This document shows positions 54,295-62,297 of a stretch of 64,000 bases of DNA, in pieces. The DNA is taken from NCBI GenBank assembly GCA_947089905.1, contig CAMUMG010000005.1, positions 116,593 to 180,592 of the forward strand, written 5' to 3'. The translations under genes were made by a program, and so were the position numbers. Position 1 is the stretch's first letter. The number at the start of each line of letters is the position of its first letter. The notes beneath the pieces are model-generated. The model had not been told where the DNA came from. It worked only from the letters and a program-made list of their open reading frames with translations, and ran no database searches. This stretch comes from an uncultured Lachnospiraceae bacterium. GTDB lineage: Bacteria > Bacillota > Clostridia > Lachnospirales > Lachnospiraceae.

Positions 54295-55182
54295 TTATAC
54301 TCTATCATCCGAACAGAAAGACTTTCTGTAGGCAAGTGGTGTTTTGTTATATTTTTTCTCAAATACTCTAGTGAAATAAGATTGATTATGAAAACCACAA
54401 CTTTGTGCAATATCAATTACTTTAAATTTGGTCTGTGATAATTGTTTTGCTGCCAGTTCAAGACGATAATTAACTAAATAGGCATTAAAACTCATTCCTG
54501 TGAATTCCTTAAATAACTTCATAAAGTGACTTTCTGAAAAACCGCATTGTTTGGCGACCTTTTTAATAGTGATTTCATGATCATAAGAGTTTTGGACATA
54601 GTAAAGTGCATTTTTGAGCCTGCTGTAAGACAACTGTAAAAAACTATTGTCGTTCGTTACTGCAATACTATACTGATTCATGTAATAAAGAAGAAGAAAC
54701 AAGTTGGATTTAATAATTAATTCATAGGAGGAATAACTTTCTTTGCGGTGCTCTAACATTGACAAAATACAGGGCGTTACTATCTGATTAAAATAAGAAT
54801 TTGCCTGATAAAAACAATCCATAGTTTTTTCCCCATTTAAAAATGGAATAACATATTTCGTATAACACAGATCGTCTTCAGACCATTTAAAAAGAGATGG
54901 ATGGAACATAATATTAAAATATTCTCCACCTTTTAGACTTCCCTGTTCAATAGAATGTACAGCATTAGGAAGAACGACTGCCAAATCATTAGCACAAAGT
55001 GTATATTCCTGTCCCCATATAGTAACTTGTATCTGTCCTTCGATACAATAAATCAGCTCAAAATCTTCATGCCAGTGTAATGGAAAAGAAGAAATCCATT
55101 TAGGAATATTTCCGTGATAGACAGTATAGGGAAAATTTATAATCCCATGTATTTTTTTTTCGTGTAAAGGTATACAGTCCAT
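54295..55182 (-). CDS. AraC-family transcriptional regulator
   Basis: 295 aa. N-terminal cupin-like sensing domain (FPLHWHEDFELIYCIEGQIQVTIWGQEYTLCANDLAVVLPNAVHS, residues about 30-75) and C-terminal double HTH (HEITIKKVAKQCGFSESHFMKLFKEFTGMSFNAYLVNYRLELAAKQL...IDIAQSCGFHNQSYFTRVFEKKYNKTPLAYRK). Divergent from the GH13 amylase gene with about 150 nt between, so it probably regulates that gene in response to a sugar. Confidence 0.9.
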   Translation of the reverse strand: MDCIPLHEKKIHGIINFPYTVYHGNIPKWISSFPLHWHEDFELIYCIEGQIQVTIWGQEYTLCANDLAVVLPNAVHSIEQGSLKGGEYFNIMFHPSLFKWSEDDLCYTKYVIPFLNGEKTMDCFYQANSYFNQIVTPCILSMLEHRKESYSSYELIIKSNLFLLLYYMNQYSIAVTNDNSFLQLSYSRLKNALYYVQNSYDHEITIKKVAKQCGFSESHFMKLFKEFTGMSFNAYLVNYRLELAAKQLSQTKFKVIDIAQSCGFHNQSYFTRVFEKKYNKTPLAYRKSFCSDDRV

Positions 55183-55333
55183 GAAATCTCTCCAAAAATA
55201 ATATTAAAATAGGATTGTGTTAAAAAATTACGATTATATTGCAAGAATTATAGCATGTATAAGAGTATAATACAATTAATTTTATTATAGTAACCATCTT
55301 TTTAAAATAATAACTTAGAAATGAGGAAAAAGA

Positions 55334-57052
55334 ATGGAATATGCAGCAATTAGACATTTTGCAGATAAAAGATATTGTTATGCAGTAGAAAATGGACACT
55401 TTCTGATTAGACTTGAGGTGAAAAGAGGAGATGCTATAAGGGTAATTCTCCATATCCAAGACAAATATCTACCAGTTAAATTGATAGATACCAGACATCA
55501 ATATATCATGCAGCTTACTTATTCGGATAATTATATAGATTATTATGAAACTATAATAGAAATTGATATGGTTTGCCTTCGATATTTTTTTGAAATAGAA
55601 GATACATCAGGAAAAATTATATATTATGGAAATCATAACTTTTATGAGGAATGTATTACAGATATTGAAAAAATGTATGACTGTCCACAGACTCTTAGAG
55701 AGGAAGAACGATTTGAACTACCCAAATGGGCAAAAAATAAAGTTATATATCAAATCTTTCCATCCCGCTTTGCCTCGGATAAAAAAATAGATGAAACGAT
55801 CTGGTATCAGACACCTATTGATCAAACAGCGGATTTGAAAGGCTCTCTTAGAGGAATCATCCATCACCTAGATTATATAAAGGAATTGGGTGTAGATATT
55901 ATCTATATGACACCTATTTTTAGCTCTAATTCTAGCCATAAATATAATATTGATGATTATTATAAGATTGATCCGTCTTTTGGAAGTAAGGAAGATTTAA
56001 AAGAACTAGTAGACAAGGCACATAAATTGGGAATGTTTGTTATTTTAGATGGTGTATTTAACCATACATCAATGAACTTTTTTGCTTTTCAAGATATAAT
56101 GGAGAAAAAAGAACAATCCAAATATTTAAACTGGTATTATATTAAAGATTTTCCTCTTATCATGGAGCGAGGGAAAAGACCTAACTACAAGACTTTTAGT
56201 TATGCCTATCCTATGCCAAAACTAAACCTGCAAAATAAAGAAACAGCCGATTTTATAATTAATGTAGCTTCTTATTGGATAAAGGAATGTAATATCGACG
56301 GATGGCGTTTGGATGTAGCAGATGAAATCAACCATACCTTTTGGAAAAGATTTCGAAGGGAAATAAAAGCGGTAAAGAAAGATATTTTGCTAATCGGCGA
56401 AATTTGGCACTTTGCTGGTGATTTTTTAGAAGGTGATGAATGGGACAGTGTAATGAATTATCAATTTTATCATTCGGTACTAGATTTAATTTCATCAGAA
56501 ACACTATGTCCATCTACTTTTATTGGAAATCTGAACTTCATAAAGGGCAATCTGAATCGTTGTCTGGAAGGATATCTTTGGAATTTTATCGATACTCATG
56601 ACACCGCACGATTTATACACAGCGTTCATAATGATATGAAAAAACAAATGCTTGCGGCAGCACTGCAACTTCTCCTTCCCGGTATGCCAATGATATATTA
56701 TGGTGATGAGGTATTATTAAAAGGTGGTCCTGATCCAGATAGCAGACGAGGTATGCTTTGGGATAAAAACAGACAAAATAAAGAAATACTCTATTATTAT
56801 CAAACCCTCATCAAAATCAGACATGAATATCCTGTACTGACAGAAGGTACCATTATAGAACAATATACAGATGATAATAAAGGACTTATCTATACCAGTA
56901 GACATCTAAATACTCAAAATATTATATTAATTTTCCATACTCAAAAAGGAACTGTGAAACTGCCATGTCTCAAAGGAATGAGAAATCTTATTACTAATCA
57001 AATTTTTTCAGGCAATTTAGAAGACTATGAAACAGTGGCACTTATAAAATGA
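55334..57052 (+). CDS. Alpha-amylase family glycosidase (GH13, neopullulanase/cyclomaltodextrinase-like)
   Basis: 572 aa, no signal peptide. An N-terminal beta-sandwich (about 1-125) like that of cyclomaltodextrinases precedes the barrel: DYIKELGVDIIYMTPIF, VILDGVFNHT, GWRLDVADE with nucleophile D327, GEIWH with acid/base E356, and FIDTHDTARF with D423. It should hydrolyse malto-oligosaccharides or cyclodextrins in the cytoplasm. Divergent AraC regulator; MATE gene follows after 40 nt. GAGG precedes the ATG. Confidence 0.9.
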   Translation: MEYAAIRHFADKRYCYAVENGHFLIRLEVKRGDAIRVILHIQDKYLPVKLIDTRHQYIMQLTYSDNYIDYYETIIEIDMVCLRYFFEIEDTSGKIIYYGNHNFYEECITDIEKMYDCPQTLREEERFELPKWAKNKVIYQIFPSRFASDKKIDETIWYQTPIDQTADLKGSLRGIIHHLDYIKELGVDIIYMTPIFSSNSSHKYNIDDYYKIDPSFGSKEDLKELVDKAHKLGMFVILDGVFNHTSMNFFAFQDIMEKKEQSKYLNWYYIKDFPLIMERGKRPNYKTFSYAYPMPKLNLQNKETADFIINVASYWIKECNIDGWRLDVADEINHTFWKRFRREIKAVKKDILLIGEIWHFAGDFLEGDEWDSVMNYQFYHSVLDLISSETLCPSTFIGNLNFIKGNLNRCLEGYLWNFIDTHDTARFIHSVHNDMKKQMLAAALQLLLPGMPMIYYGDEVLLKGGPDPDSRRGMLWDKNRQNKEILYYYQTLIKIRHEYPVLTEGTIIEQYTDDNKGLIYTSRHLNTQNIILIFHTQKGTVKLPCLKGMRNLITNQIFSGNLEDYETVALIK

Positions 57053-57092
57053 ATTTCTAGTATGGTTAGGAAAACGAGGATATACGATTCAT

Positions 57093-58397
57093 ATGAAATC
57101 ATTTATAAAATTATATATACCTATTGCTCTTGAAACATTATGTTATATGCTGGCAGGAATGGTAGATACTATAATGCTTTCTACTGTAGGAGATAATGCA
57201 GTCGGGGCAGTAGGTACAGTCAATACTTATATTAATGTTTTTATCATTATGTTTCATGTAATATCATCAGGAATGATAGCTGTAATGACACAATATATTG
57301 GGGCAAAAAAAATTGGAGTTGCCTATCAGGCAAGACAATTAGGAACCGTTTTTAATGCTGTACTTGGCATTTCGCTTTCCGTTTTTTTGTTTAGTTTTTC
57401 GGAAAATATACTTGAAATTGTAGGAGTAGCACCTCTTCTTATGGATTATGCAAAGACATATCTTAAAATCGTAGGTGGATTCTGTTTTTTGAATGCTTTA
57501 ATTCCTATTTTCTCTAGTTATTTAAGAGCCTTTGGCTATGCTAAACAACCTCTTATTGCTACTTTAGTGGCAAACATAGTAAATCTACTTTTGAATATAG
57601 TCTTTTTATTTGTATTTCATACTGGTGTAGCAGGAGTTGCCATTGCTACAGTCATATCAAGAGTTCTAAATCTTATCATTGTTATTGTCATTTCAACACT
57701 TTTAATTAAAGCAAAAGAAAATAAAGAAAGACTTAAAAACAGAACCGTATTTGCTCAGATTATCAAAGTAGGATTTCCTTCTGCCTTAGAAACTGCACTT
57801 TATAATATAGCAATGACTTTGACGATTCGATTTTTAAATCAGATGGATGAAACTGGATTTCATGTAACCGCAAGATCTTATGCTGCACAAATTTCAAATT
57901 TTTCCTATTGTATTGGTGCAGCATTAGCCCAAACAAATGCCATAATGACAGGTTGGAGAATTGGTACACGAGATTATGAAGCCTGTGATAAAGGAACTAA
58001 AAAGGTAGCGTGTATTGGAATTTGTGCGGCAGCAGGACTAGAAGCTATCTTTGCCTTTAGTTCAGATTATATCATAAGAATATTTACAAGTGATACAGAA
58101 ATGATAGCTTTAGTAAAAACACTTCTGATTATTGATATCGTTCTTGAGGTGGGGCGTGTGACAAATTTAGTATTTGGACAGGCACTAAAAACCAGTGGAG
58201 ATGCTCTTTTTACTACTATTATCGGGGTGATATTTATGTACATTTGTATGGTAGGTGGTACATGGTTTTTTGGAATTCATCTAAATTTTCTGGTAATAGG
58301 TGCTTATATAGGACTTGCTAGTGATGAATGTATACGTGCCTTTTTTATGTTCTTACGCTGGCAGTCAGGAAAATGGAAGACGAAAGGTTTTATATAG
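57093..58397 (+). CDS. MATE family efflux transporter
   Basis: 434 aa, about 12 membrane helices in two similar halves (KLYIPIALETLCYMLAGMVDTIMLSTVGDNAVGAVG and IKVGFPSALETALYNIAMTLTIRFL), the hallmark of MATE pumps. Exports cationic compounds with Na+ or H+; substrate unknown. The GAGG site is 13 nt from the ATG, so translation may be modest. It lies 40 nt downstream of the GH13 gene and may be cotranscribed with it. Confidence 0.92.
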   Translation: MKSFIKLYIPIALETLCYMLAGMVDTIMLSTVGDNAVGAVGTVNTYINVFIIMFHVISSGMIAVMTQYIGAKKIGVAYQARQLGTVFNAVLGISLSVFLFSFSENILEIVGVAPLLMDYAKTYLKIVGGFCFLNALIPIFSSYLRAFGYAKQPLIATLVANIVNLLLNIVFLFVFHTGVAGVAIATVISRVLNLIIVIVISTLLIKAKENKERLKNRTVFAQIIKVGFPSALETALYNIAMTLTIRFLNQMDETGFHVTARSYAAQISNFSYCIGAALAQTNAIMTGWRIGTRDYEACDKGTKKVACIGICAAAGLEAIFAFSSDYIIRIFTSDTEMIALVKTLLIIDIVLEVGRVTNLVFGQALKTSGDALFTTIIGVIFMYICMVGGTWFFGIHLNFLVIGAYIGLASDECIRAFFMFLRWQSGKWKTKGFI

Positions 58398-58510
58398 TGA
58401 TAAATAAACATATCTCTTATTTTTCGTTTTCACCTATCTATTTGTATAGAGATATGCTGTTTATTACTGCTGCAAATATGAGAAGGAGATGTAGAGTATT
58501 TTTTCATATT

Positions 58511-59224
58511 TCAATTAAACTTAAAATTTTTTCTATAAGAATAAATTACTATACCTATCAAAAATATTGTAATCCCTGCATAGAATGAACTGTATACTGT
58601 CATTTTAGGAAACTGCCAATATTTTAAAACATACGTTACAAACGCATTCGGTAAATTAACAAAAAAAGAAACAATCAAATTGTTACCCGATAATTTAAAG
58701 GCAGCAGCAAATCCAATACCTACTGCAAATAATAATAACAAATCATTTATTGTTCTAAAACCGGGATAGCCCAAGTGATAAAGTGAAAATAAAAATCCCG
58801 AAGTTAGTATTGCTGGAATACTTCCAAAATACTTTTCTAAACGAATCTGTATAAACCCACGAAACAAAAATTCTTCAAAAAAAGTAGTCATAACAAGAGG
58901 CAAAAGTGCTTTTGGAAGTACCTTCCACTCTATATATTCCCCTGCTGCTATTTTAGGAATGAGTTGCCCTCCAATAGAAAATACAATAAAAATTACCAAA
59001 ACAATTATCTGATAACAACTCACCTTTTTTATACCAACAGCATCAAGGTTTTGTTTTTCTTTATATAAAAAAAACAAAGGCAATCCTAAACTTATAGTGA
59101 TTCCATAGACGAAATTATAAAATAGATAAAATTTAAAACCCTCAAATATACATGCTATGGCAATAAATGATATAATCAATATCTCAGATATACAACAAAA
59201 TAAGAAAAATTTTTTTCTGTTCAT
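58511..59224 (-). CDS. CPBP family intramembrane protease
   Basis: 237 aa, about eight membrane helices. The CPBP (Abi/Rce1-like) motifs are present: EEFLFRGFIQIRL (the EExxxR motif) and FSLYHLGYPG (the FxxxH motif). Members process peptides or give self-immunity to bacteriocins in some species. Its ATG overlaps the stop of the PadR gene (ATGA), so the regulator and protease are coupled. Confidence 0.9.
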   Translation of the reverse strand: MNRKKFFLFCCISEILIISFIAIACIFEGFKFYLFYNFVYGITISLGLPLFFLYKEKQNLDAVGIKKVSCYQIIVLVIFIVFSIGGQLIPKIAAGEYIEWKVLPKALLPLVMTTFFEEFLFRGFIQIRLEKYFGSIPAILTSGFLFSLYHLGYPGFRTINDLLLLFAVGIGFAAAFKLSGNNLIVSFFVNLPNAFVTYVLKYWQFPKMTVYSSFYAGITIFLIGIVIYSYRKNFKFN

Positions 59225-59757
59225 TTTTTATCCTCACAAGCTGATAATAGTCTTTTTGTTCCTGTTATTTCAGCATTTACAATATCTATCATACGTTTCA
59301 AATTTGCTACATGAGCTATGGGAACTTCTTGTTCCCATAGCTCATTATCTTGTTTATTAATTCCATCAAGATAAGATTGTAGGATATTTAATCTTTTTTG
59401 GAGTAAATTTTTCTTTTCTTCTCTTTCTAAAATATCCATAAAAAAAGCAGCTATCGTGAAAATATTAGTATCATAATTAAATTGTAAAATAGATTTTTTA
59501 ATACTTTCTTTTAATTCATCTTTTCCTTTCTCTGTCAGAGAATAAATCGTTCTATCTGGCATATTTCCTACTTTTTCCATTACCCCCTTAATCGTTCCCT
59601 TTTTCTCAAGATTCTTTAAAGTCATATAAACCGTTGAGTCTGCAATATTAAACCACCACTTAATGTTCATATAATTCAACAATTTTGTTATTTCATATCC
59701 ATTAAGAGGTTTTTTATAGATAATGCCCAAAAGTAACATAGCTGGTTTTGATAACAT
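59221..59757 (-). CDS. PadR-family transcriptional regulator
   Basis: 178 aa. The PadR winged helix is at the start: MLLLGIIYKKPLNGYEITKLL...STVYMTLKNLEKKGTIKG...RTIYSLTEKGKDEL; the C-terminal helices (Vir_act_alpha_C-like) dimerise. The ATG at 59757 has AAGGAG upstream; earlier codons lack a site. Located ahead of the CPBP gene in a two-gene operon and preceded by a palindrome, so an autorepressor is likely. Confidence 0.9.
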   Translation of the reverse strand: MLSKPAMLLLGIIYKKPLNGYEITKLLNYMNIKWWFNIADSTVYMTLKNLEKKGTIKGVMEKVGNMPDRTIYSLTEKGKDELKESIKKSILQFNYDTNIFTIAAFFMDILEREEKKNLLQKRLNILQSYLDGINKQDNELWEQEVPIAHVANLKRMIDIVNAEITGTKRLLSACEDKK

Positions 59758-59782
59758 TTCTTTTTCTCCTTGTCTATAATAA

Positions 59783-59806
59783 TAGTACTCTATATATATA
59801 GTACTA
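59783..59806 (-). promoter_or_regulatory. Palindromic operator of the PadR-CPBP operon
   Basis: TAGTACT (59783-59789) and AGTACTA (59800-59806) are perfect inverted arms around an A/T-only centre (CTATATATAT). It overlaps the A/T-rich region expected for the -10 box, 26 nt before the start codon. Confidence 0.6.
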
Positions 59807-60406
59807 TTTAATAATAGCATATATCAAAGAAAAAAGAAAGCTTTATTTTATAAAAGATGAATTAATAAAAAAGGAAGGGCTGGAAAATAACCAACCCTTC
59901 TAATATTTTTACAAAGTACGACCAAGTAACTCCCCTCTGTTCAACTTTTTCAATGAGTAATTCTTCATAATCGAGGTAATTAGCTACCTGCTGTGCCAGC
60001 AATCAAGGTTGGCAGTAGAGAATTAATGAAAAGAACACTATCACGCAACAAAAACAACAATGATCAACAGTATAATAAGACATCCTTTCATAAATACTAA
60101 GGGCTTTCCCTTTTTTCATGTAACGACAGCCTTTAATTCCCCAAAAACCTGCAATGGGAGCACTTCCTTGTAAAACTCACTAAGGAGATAAAATAGCTTG
60201 TGGAGTTTTCATGTAGTTTCTTTGTCCAACAGCTCACTTTGAAAACTTGGCTCTGATTACTAAGATATATTTTTCACAATTTGATATAGTCACATATAAA
60301 GTTTAACATTTCCTCTCAAATTTGTCTATGTTATTGCTCTATAAACTACTCCTTGAATTATTTCTTCGGCAACTGGAAAGATTATAACCTGTAATTTTAT
60401 ATATCC
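59807..60406. other. Gene-poor interval
   Basis: About 600 nt without a convincing gene. A terminator-like hairpin, GAAGGGCTGG (59874-59883) with CCAACCCTTC (59891-59900), is followed by TAATATTTTT but has no gene to serve on the plus strand. The minus strand around 60000-60170 has a short open stretch (FWGIKGCRYMKKGKALSIYER) broken by stops, perhaps a decayed gene. Nothing else can be supported. Confidence 0.5.
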
Positions 60407-60435
60407 TTGCCACATAGGTCATTTCTTAGTATAAT
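60407..60435 (+). promoter_or_regulatory. Promoter upstream of the small membrane protein gene
   Basis: TTGCCA (60407-60412), 17-nt spacer, TATAAT (60430-60435), about 115 nt before the TTG start at 60551. Confidence 0.6.
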
Positions 60436-60550
60436 ATACTTATAAAGTTTGACAGCTTGTACGAAAAGAATCCCCTTATATGGTATTGTATCAAAAAAGT
60501 AGAGCTTTTAAAACATTAACAATACAATAATAAATGAAAGAAGTGATATT

Positions 60551-60976
60551 TTGGATAATATTTTGGAAAATTCTGCTTTAATAGGACTGATTGGTGTTAT
60601 TATTGGTTCAATATTATCCTTTTTAGGAATTATATATAGTGAATATATCAAACTCAAAACATTTGATAAAGAAAAAAGGTATTTGGAAGAAGAAAAAAAG
60701 AAAAGCATATACATATTGTTTTTGGATTTGATTAACCAATATAGAAACATCATTTATGCCCAAGTAATTGATTATGAAGAGTTTTCTACAAAAGAAGAAA
60801 AAGTTGAGTTATTAAAAAAAATATCATCAGTCCTATCAGAATTAGACTTATATGCACCAAAAGAAGTTAGTTCTAAATGTCGAAAACTATATTATAATGT
60901 ATTTAAAATCATAACTGACAACGACGAATTTCAAATACAATACAATGAAATTATTGAGCTATTAAAAGAGAATTAA
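60551..60976 (+). CDS. Small membrane-anchored coiled-coil protein, unknown
   Basis: 141 aa from a TTG start (weak AAGAAGTGAT site). One N-terminal membrane helix (residues 8-30, SALIGLIGVIIGSILSFLGII) is followed by a very charged helix (KLKTFDKEKRYLEEEKKKS) and a mainly helical, acidic C-terminus. No family recognised. The lone-helix plus cytoplasmic-helix design resembles small accessory proteins near phage or defence genes, but there is no further evidence. Confidence 0.6.
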   Translation: MDNILENSALIGLIGVIIGSILSFLGIIYSEYIKLKTFDKEKRYLEEEKKKSIYILFLDLINQYRNIIYAQVIDYEEFSTKEEKVELLKKISSVLSELDLYAPKEVSSKCRKLYYNVFKIITDNDEFQIQYNEIIELLKEN

Positions 60977-61096
60977 TATAGACAACCTATTAATAATCGT
61001 GAAAAAGTCAAGAGTTGTGGTAAGATAATGCCATTGAACAATTTGACAAAAGTTATTTCGATCAAAAAAGGTAATTTGTAAAATTGGAGGTTGCTT

Positions 61097-61975
61097 ATGC
61101 GCAATGAGGAAAATATGTATGCACTGTTCATGGATATTGCAAAAGCAGACGATAGGATTTTAGCGGTATATATGAATGGTTCTCGGACAAACCCTAATGT
61201 TCCTAAAGATATTTTTCAGGACTATGATATTGTATATGTGGTGCAAGAAACAAAGACATTTATTGAGGACAAGGACTGGATTCACAGGTTTGGTAAAATC
61301 CTGTATATGCAGTATCCCGATGAAAATCCCGATTATCCAAGTGACAAAGAAAATAATTATGGCTGGCTGATGCAATTTGAAGATGGTGTCCGAATTGACC
61401 TTAGAGTACAGACAATCCGATTTGCCAAAGAACATATTCATGATGACAAGCTTTGTCGGATTTTACTAGATAAGGAAAATGTTCTTCCAGCAGTGCCAAA
61501 ATCAACAGATGAGGATTATCATGTACAAAAGCCTACCGAAACGCAATTTCAGGCATGTGCTAATGAATTCTGGTGGTGCAGTAATAATATAGCAAAGGGA
61601 TTGTGGCGAAAAGAGATGCCATATGTTCAGGACATGACCAACTTTGTGGTTCGCAAGCAGTTAGAAAAGATGCTTTCGTGGAAAGTTGGTATCGAAACGG
61701 ATTTTCAGGTCAGTGTCGGAAAGTCTGCAAAGTATTTATACAGGTGGCTGAAATTGGAAGAGTATCAAGGATACCTGAATACTTATTTTAATGGAAATGT
61801 TGAGGAAGCTTGGACAGCGGTGCTACATATGTGCGATTTATTTGAGCAAACAGCAGAATATGTGGGAAACAGATTAGGATATACATATAATGCAGTGGAA
61901 GGGAAAGCAGCTAGAGGATTTCTTGAGCATGTACGGAAATTGCCAAAGGACGCAAAGAATGTTTATGATTTATAA
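61097..61975 (+). CDS. Aminoglycoside 6-nucleotidyltransferase
   Basis: 292 aa of the ANT(6)/AadK family, which adenylylates streptomycin. The N-terminal nucleotidyltransferase core has AVYMNGSRTNPNVPKDIFQDYDIVYVV (GSR then DxD) and MQFEDGVRIDLRV; the C-terminal helical half includes DMTNFVVRKQLEKMLSWKVG and YLYRWL. The ATG at 61097 follows GGAGG by 6 nt. GC content appears higher than its neighbours, in line with transfer. Whether it confers resistance here is untested. Confidence 0.88.
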   Translation: MRNEENMYALFMDIAKADDRILAVYMNGSRTNPNVPKDIFQDYDIVYVVQETKTFIEDKDWIHRFGKILYMQYPDENPDYPSDKENNYGWLMQFEDGVRIDLRVQTIRFAKEHIHDDKLCRILLDKENVLPAVPKSTDEDYHVQKPTETQFQACANEFWWCSNNIAKGLWRKEMPYVQDMTNFVVRKQLEKMLSWKVGIETDFQVSVGKSAKYLYRWLKLEEYQGYLNTYFNGNVEEAWTAVLHMCDLFEQTAEYVGNRLGYTYNAVEGKAARGFLEHVRKLPKDAKNVYDL

Positions 61976-62297
61976 TAATAAAACGCTAATAGAAATTTGA
62001 TAGAAATATAAGTGTGGTTGTGGCACTTTCTTAGAGATACAAACTGGAATTCTGATAAGATTAAATTTATAACATTTATTAACGGTTACATCTTATCTCA
62101 AAAAGCTTGCAAATCCTTGAAAATACTAAATTTATAGCATGTGAGTTCATATTCTGGAACAACCTTAAATACAATCGAAACAACTAAGAAAATTTGTTGA
62201 ATATACGTTCTGGGGCGTGCATTTTCGGCTTTCAGAGTGAATTTAAGACGAAATCTTGATATAAAATCTCCAAATGCACACCCCTGTAAAAATCAAT
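61976..62297. other. Intergenic region with a long inverted repeat near thrS
   Basis: About 320 nt with no gene. GGGGCGTGCATTT (62212-62224) and AAATGCACACCCC (62272-62284) are complementary at 12 of 13 positions and separated by 47 nt, ending 13 nt before the thrS stop. It may be the distant terminator of thrS or a small mobile remnant. Confidence 0.4.

Noticed and set aside
30954..60030. GGCAGTAGAGAAT shared by the fba leader and the 59.8-60.5 kb interval
   Set aside because: Only 13 nt match with different flanks; may be chance, so not listed as a repeat family.
59990..60190. Possible decayed membrane-protein gene on the minus strand
   Set aside because: A readable FWGIKGCRYMKKG stretch ends in stops on both sides and no intact homologue comes to mind.
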